Made by a program: the position numbers and the translations under genes. This document shows, piece by piece, positions 1 to 9,046 of a DNA stretch of 64,000 bases (positions are counted from its first letter, which is position 1; each line of letters opens with the position of its first letter). Under the pieces are notes generated by a model that saw nothing but the letters and a program-made list of their open reading frames with translations, ran no database searches and was not told where the DNA came from. This stretch comes from Paeniglutamicibacter antarcticus_C (GTDB lineage Bacteria; Actinomycetota; Actinomycetes; Actinomycetales; Micrococcaceae), in the NCBI RefSeq assembly GCF_039544305.1, contig NZ_BAABLK010000022.1, positions 62,001 to 126,000 of the forward strand, read 5' to 3'.

Positions 1-142
1 CCGCGACAAGGAACAGCAGGCCGGGACCGGGAAGAATCAAGGCAGCTACGCCCAACGTGATGAGCAACCAGCCGCTCAGCTCAGTGGCCCAGCGCTTGAC
101 CAAGGGCAGGAAGCTTCGCCGCGGTTGCGCTAAATGAGACAA
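1..142 (-). CDS. PGPGW-type small transmembrane protein, C-terminus cut off by window edge
   Basis: The reverse strand reads a TTG-started frame of 47 visible residues that runs off the window. A basic N-terminus (QPRRSFLPLVKRW) is followed by a hydrophobic segment carrying ILPGPGLLFLVA, the hallmark of the PGPGW family (putative transmembrane proteins of about 80-150 residues, function unknown, common in actinobacteria). The TTG start at 140-142 is chosen because a purine-rich ribosome site (GGAGGGGAGG) ends 4 bases upstream and because the nearby ATG is out of frame with the conserved segment. It lies downstream of the peptide ABC operon on the same strand, 193 bases away. The family call is from memory of the motif; the start is moderately certain. 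Confidence 0.6.
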   Translation of the reverse strand, partial: MSHLAQPRRSFLPLVKRWATELSGWLLITLGVAALILPGPGLLFLVA

Positions 143-335
143 CGTGCCTCCCCTCCATGGGGTTCGAGGATTGGGACCTGGGTGAAACGCAGAACAACGA
201 GAACTGCACAATCGGACAACGCCGGCGACGTTGCCTTCAGCTCCCAGTATGGTTGTCGATGAAGCCCGATGTCCATGCGGTGCGCGGCCAGCACCGGGCC
301 TTGGGCATCAGCGGCAATCAATGCGGCTATCGTGC

Positions 336-1979
336 TCAGCTCCCAGTTGAAAGCCGCGGTGCCGCGGCAAGCAGGGCGCGGGTGTACGGGTGCACCGGTG
401 CGCTGAACACGGACTCGGTGGGGCCCGACTCAACGATCTGCCCTGCTTGCATCACCAGTACCGAATCGCTCATGTGCCTGATCACGGAGAGGTCGTGGGA
501 GATCAACAGATAGCTCAATCCCAGCTGCTGCTGCAGCCGGTCCAGCAAATCGAGCACCTGAGCCTGGACGGAAACATCAAGGGCGGAGACCGGCTCGTCG
601 CAGATCAGCACCCGTGGATTCGGGGCCAGCGCCCGGGCAATCGCCAGGCGCTGGCGCTGGCCTCCCGAGAGTGTCACCGGGTTCCGGTTTGCCAACCCGG
701 CATCTAGGCCCACCAGCGAAAGCAGCTCGGTGATCCGCGCGGAATGCTTGCTCGCAGAACGGGTTGCCCCGAAACTCAGGGCATCGGCCAGTAACGCGCC
801 GGCGGACAATCGTGGGTCGAACGAGGAAAGCGGGTCCTGGTAGATGGCGCCCAGTTCGCGCCGGCGGGTGCGCCGCTGGGACTCGGACACCTGGCTCCAT
901 GGCTCGCCAAGGAACTGGACACTTCCGGCATCCGGGTTCAGCAGGCCCAGTGCCATGCGTGCCGTGGTGGTCTTCCCGGAACCGGATTCGCCCACGACAC
1001 CAAGGGTGCGTCCCGGGTGCAGCTCGAAGTCGACGTCTTTCACTGCCTGGAAGTCGTTGCCCCCGGGAACCGGGAAGCGCTTGGACAGCGAGCGGGCTTC
1101 AAGCACCGGAACCCCGGAGGCCTCCACTCCGGAAATCGCCGGGATGCCATGTTGCTCCGCAGCCGCCGATGCGGGGGACAACGGTGCGAAGCGAGGCTTG
1201 CCGGCCGGCACCGCGGCCAGCAGTGCACGCGTGTAGGGATGCTGCGGATCGGTGAGGAGCTGCGCGGTCGGCCCGGATTCAACAATGCGTCCGCCCTGCA
1301 TCACGGCAATGGAATCGGCGACCTTGGCCACCGTGGCCAGATCGTGGCTGATCAGCAACATGCCGGAGCCCGCGGCCCGCAGCCGCCCCAGCAGGTCCAA
1401 CACTTGGGCGGCGATCGTGGCATCCAGTGCGGTCGTCGGCTCGTCGGCAATGAGCAGTGCCGGGTCCATCGCTATGGCCGAGGCGATCAGCGCGCGCTGG
1501 CGCATGCCCCCGGAGAGCTCGCCCGAGCGTTGGGCGGCACGACGGGCCGGCTCATCCAACCCCACGGACTCCAGCAACCGCAGAACCCGGGCCGCCCGCG
1601 CCGCGCCGGAGCCTGTGCCGTGCAGGCGCAGCGCGTCATCGATCTCCTTGCCGATCTTGCGCAGCGGATCCAACGAGGTCAGGGCATCTTGCAGGATGAA
1701 GCCGACGGACTTGCCGCGCACCTTGCGCCAGGTGTTCGCCGAGAAGGATCGGGCATCGACACCGGAGATCTCCAGCGCGTCGGCACGCACGAGGGCGCCG
1801 CGGCCGGCCAACCCGATCAGCGAGCGCGCGGTCACCGACTTGCCCGAGCCCGATTCACCCACCAACGCCAGCGCCTGGCCGGGGTCCACCGTGAAGGAGA
1901 CATTCTCCAGCACCCGAGTGGACCCGAAGGAAACAGTGAGGTTCTGAACCCGCAACACCGGGGATTGGCTTGGCCTCAT
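336..1979 (-). CDS. fused double ATP-binding subunit of a peptide/nickel-type ABC transporter (DppD-DppF fusion)
   Basis: This 547-residue protein has two complete ABC ATPase modules in tandem, which power import by the two permeases encoded just upstream. Module 1: Walker A GESGSGKS (residues 41-48), signature LSGGMRQR (155-162), Walker B LLIADEPTTALD (175-186). Module 2: Walker A GESGSGKTT (330-338), signature LSGGQRQR (437-444), Walker B around 457-467. Each module is followed by the HPYTRALLAA segment typical of the oligopeptide-type C-terminal extension. Fusion of the DppD and DppF-like subunits is common in actinobacteria. The ATG at 1977-1979 is preferred to an upstream in-frame start because it overlaps the preceding permease stop as ATGA, showing translational coupling. 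It is the last gene of a four-gene leftward operon. Substrate (di/oligopeptide, nickel or other) cannot be read from the sequence. Confidence 0.93.
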   Translation of the reverse strand: MRPSQSPVLRVQNLTVSFGSTRVLENVSFTVDPGQALALVGESGSGKSVTARSLIGLAGRGALVRADALEISGVDARSFSANTWRKVRGKSVGFILQDALTSLDPLRKIGKEIDDALRLHGTGSGAARAARVLRLLESVGLDEPARRAAQRSGELSGGMRQRALIASAIAMDPALLIADEPTTALDATIAAQVLDLLGRLRAAGSGMLLISHDLATVAKVADSIAVMQGGRIVESGPTAQLLTDPQHPYTRALLAAVPAGKPRFAPLSPASAAAEQHGIPAISGVEASGVPVLEARSLSKRFPVPGGNDFQAVKDVDFELHPGRTLGVVGESGSGKTTTARMALGLLNPDAGSVQFLGEPWSQVSESQRRTRRRELGAIYQDPLSSFDPRLSAGALLADALSFGATRSASKHSARITELLSLVGLDAGLANRNPVTLSGGQRQRLAIARALAPNPRVLICDEPVSALDVSVQAQVLDLLDRLQQQLGLSYLLISHDLSVIRHMSDSVLVMQAGQIVESGPTESVFSAPVHPYTRALLAAAPRLSTGS

Positions 1980-2836
1980 CGTGCGCCTGCGGTTTTCAGG
2001 GCGCGTGAGAGCACGGTGGAGGCAGCGGCGACCAGCACGATGGCCAGGCCGGGGAAGAACGTCATCCACCAGGCCAGCGCGAGGTAGGTGCGTCCTGCCG
2101 AGAGCATCGCACCCCACTCGGGGGCCGGGGGCGGAGCGCCAAGTCCCAGGAAACTCAGCGAAGCGGCCCAGACCACCGCCTGGCCCAGACCCAGGGTGCC
2201 CAGCACCGCCAGCGGGGCCAGGGCATTGGGCAAGATGTGGGTTCGAAGTATCCCGGCGCGGCTGCGCCCCAGCACCGTGGCGGCCTCGACCATGGGCGAG
2301 GTGCGCAGCGCGATGATCTGCGCGCGGATCATCCGCGCATATCCGGGCGCGGTGGTCAGCCCCACGGCAACCACCGTGGTCCCCACACCCGGACCGGCAA
2401 GCGCAATGAACACCAACGCCAGCAGCAGCCCTGGCAGGGCAAAGAGCACTTCAAGGACGCGTCCTACCCCGAAGTCCAGCCACTTGCCGCCAAAACCGGC
2501 AACGGTGCCCAGCACCAGGGCCAGTCCCAGGCCTATCACCGTGGCGGCGGCGCCGATCAGCAACGAGGGGCGGGCACCGTGGATGATGCGCGAGTAGATG
2601 TCCCGCCCGGATTCGTCGGTGCCCAGCAGGTGGCCCGGCCCGGGGGCACAGAAAGCATCGGCGGGGTTGATGGCCAACGGGTCGAAGGGTGCCAGCAGGC
2701 CCGGGGTGATCGCCGCCAGGATGAAGAAGGCAAGTACCGCAGCGGAGAGCAGCAAGGGGAGGCGGGCGGTGATCCGGGCGGCATGTTGGACAAGCACCAG
2801 GTCCCCGGTCGTGCGGGAATTGTCGGGGACGCTCAT
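1976..2836 (-). CDS. ABC transporter permease, DppC/OppC type
   Basis: A 286-residue inner-membrane permease subunit. After a short polar N-terminus comes a first membrane segment (residues about 23-42), a periplasmic stretch with GTDESGRDIYSRIIHGARPS (the classic DppC/OppC sequence before the core), and five more membrane segments. The EAA-like cytoplasmic loop lies around LGRSRAGILRTHILPN and the C-terminal signature LSFLGLGAPPPAPEWG is diagnostic of DppC-type subunits. The ATG at 2834-2836 overlaps the stop of the DppB-type gene as ATGA, and its own stop overlaps the ATPase start the same way, so the three genes are translationally coupled. The larger open frame upstream of this ATG is a shadow of the neighbouring gene. 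Confidence 0.93.
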   Translation of the reverse strand: MSVPDNSRTTGDLVLVQHAARITARLPLLLSAAVLAFFILAAITPGLLAPFDPLAINPADAFCAPGPGHLLGTDESGRDIYSRIIHGARPSLLIGAAATVIGLGLALVLGTVAGFGGKWLDFGVGRVLEVLFALPGLLLALVFIALAGPGVGTTVVAVGLTTAPGYARMIRAQIIALRTSPMVEAATVLGRSRAGILRTHILPNALAPLAVLGTLGLGQAVVWAASLSFLGLGAPPPAPEWGAMLSAGRTYLALAWWMTFFPGLAIVLVAAASTVLSRALKTAGAR

Positions 2837-3810
2837 GAGCCTGCCATCCTGGGGTCGGCCAGCTTCTCGGCGATATCCGAAAAGGCCATGATCACCACGT
2901 AGGCGGCGGCGGAAAGCAGTGCCACGCCGGTGACCAGCGGAATGTCGCGGGCGGAGACCGCCGAGAGCAGCGAACGCCCCAGCCCTGGCCTGGCGAAAAT
3001 GGATTCGACAACGACGGCACCGGAGAGCAACGAACCAAACGCCCAGCCGGAGAGTGCGATGCCGGGAAGTGCCGCATGGCGGATCGAATGGCGCAGCAGC
3101 ACCCCGGTCTCGGATTCGCCCCGGGCCCGGGCAGAGAGCGCAAAGGAGGAATGGTGGGCATCGTCCATGGTGTCGCGCATGACCTGGCCCAGGAATCCAG
3201 CCAGCGGCAGGGCCAAAGTGGCCACCGGCATCACCAGGCCTGCGGCGGAGCTGGTGCTCACCGGCGGCAGCCACCCCAAGGTGGTGGCAAAGAGCATGAT
3301 CATCACGCTGGCCAGCCAGAAGTGCGGCACGGCGGCCGAGACGATTTCCAGCCCGGATGCGAGCACGGCGCCCAGTGCACCGCTGCGTGTGGAGAGCACT
3401 GCAAGAACCAGTGCCAGCACCCAGGCGACAAGCAGCGCCAAAACGGCCAGGGTGAGCGTCGGTGGAACCAGCTCGCGAAGGACCTCGGCAACCGGGGACT
3501 TCAGTGAGTACGAGGTGCCTAGGTCCCCGGTGGCCAGGCGCCACAGCTGGGAGAAATACTGCACGGCCAAGGGCTGGTCAAGTCCGTACTCGGTGCGTGC
3601 CAAAGCCAGTGCCTCGGCGGAGGCCTGCGAGCCGGGCCCGCCCATGATCGCCTCGGCAGGATCCCCGGGAATCATCCGGATGCCGAAGAAGATCGCGGTG
3701 GCCACGGCCCAGAGCACGAAGATCCCACCGCCGATCTTGCCCAGCATCCACCAGACGGCGCCCGGAAGAATCCGCGTGCGCCGCCTGGTGGATGGCCTGC
3801 CGGGGCTCAT
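2833..3810 (-). CDS. ABC transporter permease, DppB/OppB type
   Basis: A 325-residue permease with six predicted membrane segments. The N-terminal part has the usual DppB arrangement: a first helix (about residues 22-40) followed by RMIPGDPAEA, and later GDLGTSYSLKSPVAEV, both typical of DppB/OppB subunits. The core domain carries a C-terminal loop with VVVESIFARPGLGRSLLSAV, also conserved in this family. The ATG at 3808-3810 is chosen because it lies 28 bases downstream of the binding-protein stop and gives a family-like N-terminus; an in-frame ATG at 3877-3879 would overlap the preceding gene. No good ribosome site precedes it, so the start is less certain than the identity. Confidence 0.9.
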   Translation of the reverse strand: MSPGRPSTRRRTRILPGAVWWMLGKIGGGIFVLWAVATAIFFGIRMIPGDPAEAIMGGPGSQASAEALALARTEYGLDQPLAVQYFSQLWRLATGDLGTSYSLKSPVAEVLRELVPPTLTLAVLALLVAWVLALVLAVLSTRSGALGAVLASGLEIVSAAVPHFWLASVMIMLFATTLGWLPPVSTSSAAGLVMPVATLALPLAGFLGQVMRDTMDDAHHSSFALSARARGESETGVLLRHSIRHAALPGIALSGWAFGSLLSGAVVVESIFARPGLGRSLLSAVSARDIPLVTGVALLSAAAYVVIMAFSDIAEKLADPRMAGS

Positions 3811-3838
3811 CGGCCAACTGCCAGTTGTTCGATGCCGC

Positions 3839-5503
3839 CTACTTCGCCAGCCAGGCGTCGATGAACGTCGGGGTGGCAACCGCGGTGGTGGCGCCGACGT
3901 TCTTCAAGTTCGTCGAGTAGAGGAAGTGGTTCTGCTGGTCGTAGAGCGGGAGCACGTAATGGCCCTCGAGCACCAGCTTCTGGGCCTGGGCGTAGAGGTC
4001 CTTGCGCTCGTCGGGATCATTGGTGGAACCCGCGGTCTCCAGCAGCTCATCCAGTGCCGGGTCCTTGACCTGGGCGTGGTTGGCGAAGTAGCCCGAGGGC
4101 GCCGGGATGGTGGAATCCGAGTGGAAGAGCACGCTCAGGGTGCTGGGTCCGACCTTGGTGTACGGGGCGGAGACGATGTCGTAGTCGTTCTTGCCCAACT
4201 CGCCGTACCAGCTGGAGAGATCAAGCAGGTTGATCTTGATCTCGATCCCCGATTCCTTGGCCGTGGCCTGCAGCTGTTCAAAGAGCGACTGCTCGGCGGG
4301 GACCGACTGGCTGGTGCTCACCGGGAAGGCGAGCGAGAGGCGCTTGTTATCCTTCACGCGGTAGCCCTCGGAATCGCGTTCGCTCCACCCTGCCTCATCG
4401 AGCAGTTCGGCGGCCTTGGCCGGGTCAAAGGAGAAGAGCGACTCGGCGGAGTATCCCAGTGGTTCCACGGATGAAAGCGCGGAGTGGGAGCGCGGGGCGG
4501 TGCCGAAGAAGAGCGAGTCGATGCCTGCGTCCACGTTCACCGCGTGGATGAAAGCCTCCCGGACCAATTCGTCGTTGAAGGGTGCCTTGGAGGAGTTCAG
4601 TTCTATCCGGTTGGAAGCCCCGGGACGCGGTGCGTCAAGGTGCTCGATCTCTGGGTCCTTGGCCGCGGCGGCGATGGTGTCGGGCTGGGCATTGTCGATG
4701 ACCTGCACCTCGCCGGCTTGCAGTGCGGCGTAGCGGGTGGCCGCCTCGGGGATGAAGCGCCAAGTGATGGCCTCCAGGTGTGCGGGGTCCTCGTTGCCTT
4801 CAAGGGCAACGGGGCGGACATAGTCCTCGTTGCGGACCAGGTTCACCGCTTCCTGCTTCTGCCAGGATTCGACCTTGAACGGACCGGTACCCACGGGTGC
4901 GGCGCAGTTCTCGGCCTGGCTGCGTTTCAGTGCCTCGGGGGACTCGATGGCAACCCACGGCATGGAGAAGGACTCCAGCAAGGAATTGTCCGGGGTCTTG
5001 AGCTTCAGTTCGAGGGTGGTCTCATCCACGGCCTTCATCGAATCGATCTTGCCCAGGGCCAGGTAGCCGGTGGATGAGGCCGTCTCGGGATCAAGCAGGT
5101 GCTCGAAGTTCACCTTGACGGATTCGGCGGTCAGCGTGGTGCCGTCGGTGAAGGAGATGCCCTCACGGATCTTCACGGTGCGGGTCAACCCGTCATCGGA
5201 GACGGTGGATTCCTCTGCTAGCCAGGGGATCAGCTTGCCATCAGCGTCCTTGGTGTACAGGGACTCCAGGTACTGCGAGGAGACCAGGGCCTGCGGGTAG
5301 TTGCCGCCCACGTGCGGGTCCAGGCAGGCAGGCTCGGCGTCGCCCGAGGCATAGACCAGGGTTCCTCCGTCGACCGGGGTCTGAGCCTCGGTGCCGGACT
5401 CGGCGGCCTGGTCTGCTGGCGTGCAACCAGTGAGCACCAGTGCCGCGGCCATGACCGTGAGTGCCGGGAACAGGCCAGTGGCCAAGGGGCGAGGGTTTCT
5501 CAT
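3839..5503 (-). CDS. extracellular solute-binding lipoprotein, family 5 (peptide/nickel type)
   Basis: A 554-residue binding protein for the ABC importer encoded downstream. The N-terminus is a lipoprotein signal: basic MRNPRP, a hydrophobic stretch, then the lipobox LTGC (Cys at about residue 27), so it is anchored to the outer face of the membrane. The mature part has family 5 (SBP_bac_5) features: ACLDPHVGG near the start, GLTRTVKIREGISFTDGTTLTAESV, and VGTGPFKVESWQ. The ATG at 5501-5503 is chosen because an AGGAAG ribosome site sits 8 bases upstream and the signal peptide begins there; the upstream in-frame ATG lacks this. It is the first gene of the operon, so the promoter should lie between it and the gene at 5755. 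The ligand is unknown. Confidence 0.92.
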   Translation of the reverse strand: MRNPRPLATGLFPALTVMAAALVLTGCTPADQAAESGTEAQTPVDGGTLVYASGDAEPACLDPHVGGNYPQALVSSQYLESLYTKDADGKLIPWLAEESTVSDDGLTRTVKIREGISFTDGTTLTAESVKVNFEHLLDPETASSTGYLALGKIDSMKAVDETTLELKLKTPDNSLLESFSMPWVAIESPEALKRSQAENCAAPVGTGPFKVESWQKQEAVNLVRNEDYVRPVALEGNEDPAHLEAITWRFIPEAATRYAALQAGEVQVIDNAQPDTIAAAAKDPEIEHLDAPRPGASNRIELNSSKAPFNDELVREAFIHAVNVDAGIDSLFFGTAPRSHSALSSVEPLGYSAESLFSFDPAKAAELLDEAGWSERDSEGYRVKDNKRLSLAFPVSTSQSVPAEQSLFEQLQATAKESGIEIKINLLDLSSWYGELGKNDYDIVSAPYTKVGPSTLSVLFHSDSTIPAPSGYFANHAQVKDPALDELLETAGSTNDPDERKDLYAQAQKLVLEGHYVLPLYDQQNHFLYSTNLKNVGATTAVATPTFIDAWLAK

Positions 5504-5700
5504 GTAGCTGCTTCCTGCGAACCGTTGAAGATGAAGTGGAATCGGGTGCGGGCCGCTCTTCCGCCGCACCGGAGATGGCTCTGGAGCGGCGGCTTTGCAC
5601 CGCCATCAATCTTAGTGTCAGCGGTGTGCCCGGACGGGTGAGTGTGGTCGAGGTCATAGCCCCGTTAGGCGATTGTTACCGGAAGCGGCAACGGCACGCA

Positions 5701-5737
5701 GGTGGGGTGGGACCGGGATGCCCGGTCCCACCCCACC
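5701..5737 (-). terminator. long perfect hairpin downstream of the NAD(P)-binding gene
   Basis: A 17-bp perfect inverted repeat (5701-5717 with 5721-5737) with a 3-base loop, almost entirely G/C. It starts 18 bases beyond the stop of the leftward gene at 5755, where an intrinsic terminator is expected. There is no T-tract on either strand, so termination efficiency is inferred from stem strength only. Confidence 0.55.
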
Positions 5738-5754
5738 CGTTGTCTCGACAGCGG

Positions 5755-6363
5755 CTATGCGCTGGCGACGGTGAAGCGGCGGTGAGGGTGCTCGGGCACC
5801 TCTAGCTCATCGAGCACGGCAACGGCGAAGTCGCCCGTGGTGACCTTCTGGCCCGCGGGGGAGTCATTGCCCAAGGCGATCGAGCCGGTGGGCTCACCGA
5901 GGGTGATCACCGGGGCCGGGGCAAGCATCGTCCAGTCCAGGCCGGAAGCCGAGGTGTAGAAGTCCAGGACCTTGCCCATGGTGCGGGCCTCGGCAAGGTT
6001 CTCCTTTGGGAACCCGGGGATCTCGGAGAGGCGTACTCCATCGGCTTCGGTGGCACCGGCCCCACCTACGACGAACACGCGGGCCGGCACCAGCGTCTCG
6101 GAAATCTCTTCATGGGCGTCAAGGAACCCCTGGTGGGAATCCCCGGTGCGAGGCGGCGGCACCGAGAACACAACAACGTCGTTGGCGCGGGCCAGCGCGC
6201 GATAGGCATGCATGTCCCCGAACTCGGCCGTGGCACTTGATGTTGTGCCCTGCACCAGGCTTCCGCTGCGGGAAACCGAGGTGACCTCGTGGCCGCGCTT
6301 GGCGGCCTCGGCGGCAATCGGGCTACCGATCATTCCGGTGGCTCCGTATACGGCGATCTTCAT
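5755..6363 (-). CDS. NAD(P)-binding Rossmann-fold oxidoreductase (atypical SDR, YwnB-like)
   Basis: A 202-residue protein that opens directly with the dinucleotide-binding sequence MKIAVYGATGMIGSPIAAEAAKRG (GxxGxxG at residues 7-12), followed by a basic pair (SRSG) expected for NADP recognition. The rest resembles the NAD(P)H-binding (NmrA/atypical SDR) family: no Tyr-x-x-x-Lys catalytic pair is obvious, VVFSVPPP follows strand 4, and LDWTMLAPAPVI is the typical substrate-domain segment. Such proteins are flavin/biliverdin reductase-like or redox-sensing; a reaction cannot be assigned. It stands alone: the peptide transporter follows downstream on the same strand after a hairpin, and an unannotated 0.5-kb gap lies upstream. 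A second member of the same broad family is at 19392-20045. Confidence 0.88.
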   Translation of the reverse strand: MKIAVYGATGMIGSPIAAEAAKRGHEVTSVSRSGSLVQGTTSSATAEFGDMHAYRALARANDVVVFSVPPPRTGDSHQGFLDAHEEISETLVPARVFVVGGAGATEADGVRLSEIPGFPKENLAEARTMGKVLDFYTSASGLDWTMLAPAPVITLGEPTGSIALGNDSPAGQKVTTGDFAVAVLDELEVPEHPHRRFTVASA

Positions 6364-6887
6364 TTGCTGGACTACTTTCGTCGGGTGGAGCGGGATGCGG
6401 CAAACCGATGTTCGGTTGGTGATCCACGGTAGCCAAGCAACCAGCGCGGCTCAAATGGACCGGCAGTCCACGGTGGATGTCGGGATCGCGAGGATCAAGG
6501 TGTTGATCCGGGGAGGCTTCCCACGCCAGATCGAGTAACGGTCTGCCGCACGGGACCAACGCGCCTGGGCTTTCGGGCGTCGGGGCATGGCCACGTGGTT
6601 TCGCGGATTGACTACATACACCGGGGGAGCGCCGCACCTCAAGAATCTCACCTTGGCATTGTGCACCGTAGAACATGACGGATTGTTGAAGGCCACCGTC
6701 CGCTTCGGGGCTCCGGGGGACTCGCAGCGGCGGGCAGCCAAGCGGGATCCGCACCAAGGATTTCGAGGGACGCCGGCCAAGAAGTTCGGATTTGCGGGGT
6801 CGCAGGCAATCCGCCGACGCGAGGGCACCGAATCCTTGGTATCAACAACGCATCGGCGTTGAACTCGCATAAAACTAGGAGACTCTC
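6364..6887. other. intergenic region without a recognisable gene
   Basis: About 520 bases between the leftward oxidoreductase and the rightward DUF4383 gene, so it should hold two divergent promoters. The open frames here have no family resemblance and no ribosome sites. A TTGACT hexamer at 6608-6613 has no matching -10 box at normal spacing. I see nothing else. Confidence 0.4.
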
Positions 6888-7340
6888 ATGGCCACGACAC
6901 ACATCACCACTACACGGTCCCTGCTTCAATATGTGGCACTGGCCGTTGGCGCGGTTTTCCTGCTCGTTGGCATCCTCGGGTTCGTCCCGGGCATCACGAG
7001 CAACACCGAAATGCTCGGCATGGCGGGACACCACTCCGGGGCGATGCTGCTGGGGATCTTCCAGGTCTCCGTGCTGCACAACGTTGTGCATCTTCTCTTC
7101 GGGGTCCTTGGCCTGAGCCTGTGGCGCAACGCGAAGATGGCCAAGGGTTTCTTGGTCATCGGTGGGATCGTCTACCTGGTCCTGGGTTTCTACGGTGTCT
7201 TCGTCGATCAGGCCAGCGCGGCAAACTTTGTCCCGGTGAACATGGCTGACAACATCCTGCACTTCGGACTGGGAATCGGCATGGCAGGACTCGGACTCTT
7301 CCTGGGCCGGGTTACCGCCCCTGCACGGCGCGTTGCCTAA
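6888..7340 (+). CDS. DUF4383 membrane protein
   Basis: A 150-residue integral membrane protein with four hydrophobic segments (about residues 13-35, 55-82, 86-112, 119-142). The second begins with HNVVHLLFGVLGL and the last is preceded by MADNILHFGLGIG, the two most conserved stretches of the DUF4383 family. The family is widespread in actinobacteria, often stress-induced or near general-stress genes, but has no demonstrated function. The ATG has an AGGAG ribosome site at 6877-6881. The gene is monocistronic: a strong hairpin follows 30 bases after the stop. Confidence 0.88.
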   Translation: MATTHITTTRSLLQYVALAVGAVFLLVGILGFVPGITSNTEMLGMAGHHSGAMLLGIFQVSVLHNVVHLLFGVLGLSLWRNAKMAKGFLVIGGIVYLVLGFYGVFVDQASAANFVPVNMADNILHFGLGIGMAGLGLFLGRVTAPARRVA

Positions 7341-7370
7341 AGTCCTTTCCGCTCCCCACCAAGGATCAAA

Positions 7371-7428
7371 TGCCCGGTCCCCCTTGCCGCGCTTCACCCA
7401 GTGAAGACGCTGCAAGGGGGACCGGGCA
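7371..7428 (+). terminator. intrinsic terminator of the DUF4383 gene
   Basis: A 17-bp perfect stem (7371-7387 with 7412-7428) encloses a second small hairpin (CTTCAC/GTGAAG) and is followed by GCTGTTTT. Position 30 bases after the stop codon and the T-rich tail support an intrinsic terminator. Confidence 0.8.
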
Positions 7429-7560
7429 GCTGTTTTCCGATGGCTTCCGGGAGATGAAACCTACTCGTCGTTTCCCGCTCACACCCGGTATTCTCAAGCG
7501 CAGCATAATACGCCGCGCGCGGCTATCGACGCGGTCTCCCGAGCGAAGGAACCACCAAGC

Positions 7561-9027
7561 ATGCTGGCATTGGCTGCTGCCGCCCCCATAGTGGTGGCCA
7601 TGGGGTTGTTCCTTGCCCGAAGGAAGGCCGTCACGATGGCCGTGTACTCGCTGTTTACCGGAGTGCTCTCGGCGCTTGTCTTCTTCCCCACCTCGATGGA
7701 CGAACTTGCCGGTGCCGGGGCGATGTTCGGTCCCACCGTCATCGAGGTGCTGCTGATCCTCTTTGCCGGAGTGTTGCTTTCGCGCATCACCACAGAAACC
7801 GGTGCAATGGATAGGATTTCCCGATGGCTGCGCCAAAGCGCCTCGAACCAGCAGGCGGGAACCGTGCTGGTGGTTTTCGGACTGGTCCCGTTCGCTGAAT
7901 CGGTGACCGGGTTCGGCATCGGCGTCACTGTGGGTGTGCCGTTGTTGCTGCAGCTGGGGCATTCGGTGAGGCACTCGGCGTTGCTAAGCCTGTTGGGATT
8001 GGTTGCGGTCCCATGGGGCGCACTGGGCCCGGGCACCTTGGTGGCCGCGGACCTTGCAGGGCTCACGCTTTTGGACGTGGGCGTCCGCTCCGCCCTGATG
8101 ACATTGCCGGTGGTCCTCGGTTCGGCGATCACCACTTGGCTCGTGCTGCGCGCCGAGTCGCCGAATCCCGGGCGGCTGCTGGGGCACCTGCTGGGTGCCG
8201 CGGTCTTGCTCAACGCCGGGATCCTGGCCGCCAACCTGGTGATGGGGACCCCTCCGGCCGGAATCGTCGGCTCACTGTTGGTCTTGGCCGTGCACCTGCT
8301 GACCTTCAGGATCGGCGGAACACTCGCGCCGGCGGGGCGTGCGACATGGCTGGCCTTGCTTCCCTACGGTGTGCTCACCGTCGGGTTGCTCGCCGCCCGG
8401 GCCCTGACCTCGTCCATGGATTCCCCGCTGCTTCAACGAACGCTGACCAGTGGTGGGGTGTGGCTCATCGTCGCCTGCCTTGTAGCGCAATACGCCTCCG
8501 CCTCACTTGGCGGCAGTGGGAAGACGTTGCGCACCCGGGCATTACTGGCCTACCGCAGCTGGATTCCGGTGGGCGTGGCTACCGGCGGGTTCACGATCCT
8601 CGGGGCACTGCTTGCGGCCACCGGGATGGGCGAGGAACTAGGTTCGGCGCTCGCCGGGATCGGTGCTGGCTACCTGGTGCTCGGTCCTTTCATCAACGGT
8701 GTGGCCGGGTTCGTTTCCGGATCCAACACCGCAGCGAACTCCATGCTTGCTGCCACCCAGGCGCAGGCGGCCACGGCCATGGGGTCCTCGGTCCTGCAGC
8801 TCGTGGCGGTTTCCAACGTCACCGCCTCGATGGCCACGATGCTCGCGCCTTCCAGGATCCTGCTGGCCTATGAAATGGCCATCATTCCCGTTTCCGCGGC
8901 GACCGCGGGGCTGCCTGACTCGCCACCGAGTGAACGCGAGGTCACCGCATGGATTGGGCCGCGGCTGGCGATCCTGCTACTTGTTGTCTGTTCCGTGCTG
9001 GGCCTTGTCACCTGGTTGATCCACTAA
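7561..9027 (+). CDS. L-lactate permease (LctP) family transporter, short form
   Basis: A 488-residue polytopic membrane protein with about 13 hydrophobic segments. Two family signatures are visible: FAESVTGFGIGVTVGVPLLL (about residues 120-139) and the C-terminal FVSGSNTAANSMLAATQAQ, both characteristic of the LctP/LldP family of lactate/glycolate-proton symporters. It is about 80 residues shorter than the second family member in this window (43813-45522) and clearly diverged from it, so a different carboxylate substrate is possible. GAAGGA about 15 bases upstream may serve as ribosome site. It is not next to lactate-oxidising genes; the DUF503 gene converges on it with only 19 bases between stops. 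Confidence 0.85.
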   Translation: MLALAAAAPIVVAMGLFLARRKAVTMAVYSLFTGVLSALVFFPTSMDELAGAGAMFGPTVIEVLLILFAGVLLSRITTETGAMDRISRWLRQSASNQQAGTVLVVFGLVPFAESVTGFGIGVTVGVPLLLQLGHSVRHSALLSLLGLVAVPWGALGPGTLVAADLAGLTLLDVGVRSALMTLPVVLGSAITTWLVLRAESPNPGRLLGHLLGAAVLLNAGILAANLVMGTPPAGIVGSLLVLAVHLLTFRIGGTLAPAGRATWLALLPYGVLTVGLLAARALTSSMDSPLLQRTLTSGGVWLIVACLVAQYASASLGGSGKTLRTRALLAYRSWIPVGVATGGFTILGALLAATGMGEELGSALAGIGAGYLVLGPFINGVAGFVSGSNTAANSMLAATQAQAATAMGSSVLQLVAVSNVTASMATMLAPSRILLAYEMAIIPVSAATAGLPDSPPSEREVTAWIGPRLAILLLVVCSVLGLVTWLIH

Positions 9028-9046
9028 GCCCGAACACCGTGTGCGG

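Noticed and set aside
1017..2087. Long plus-strand open frame opposite the double ATPase gene
   Set aside because: It is an antisense shadow of the ABC ATPase: no ribosome site, arginine/glycine-rich composition and no family resemblance.
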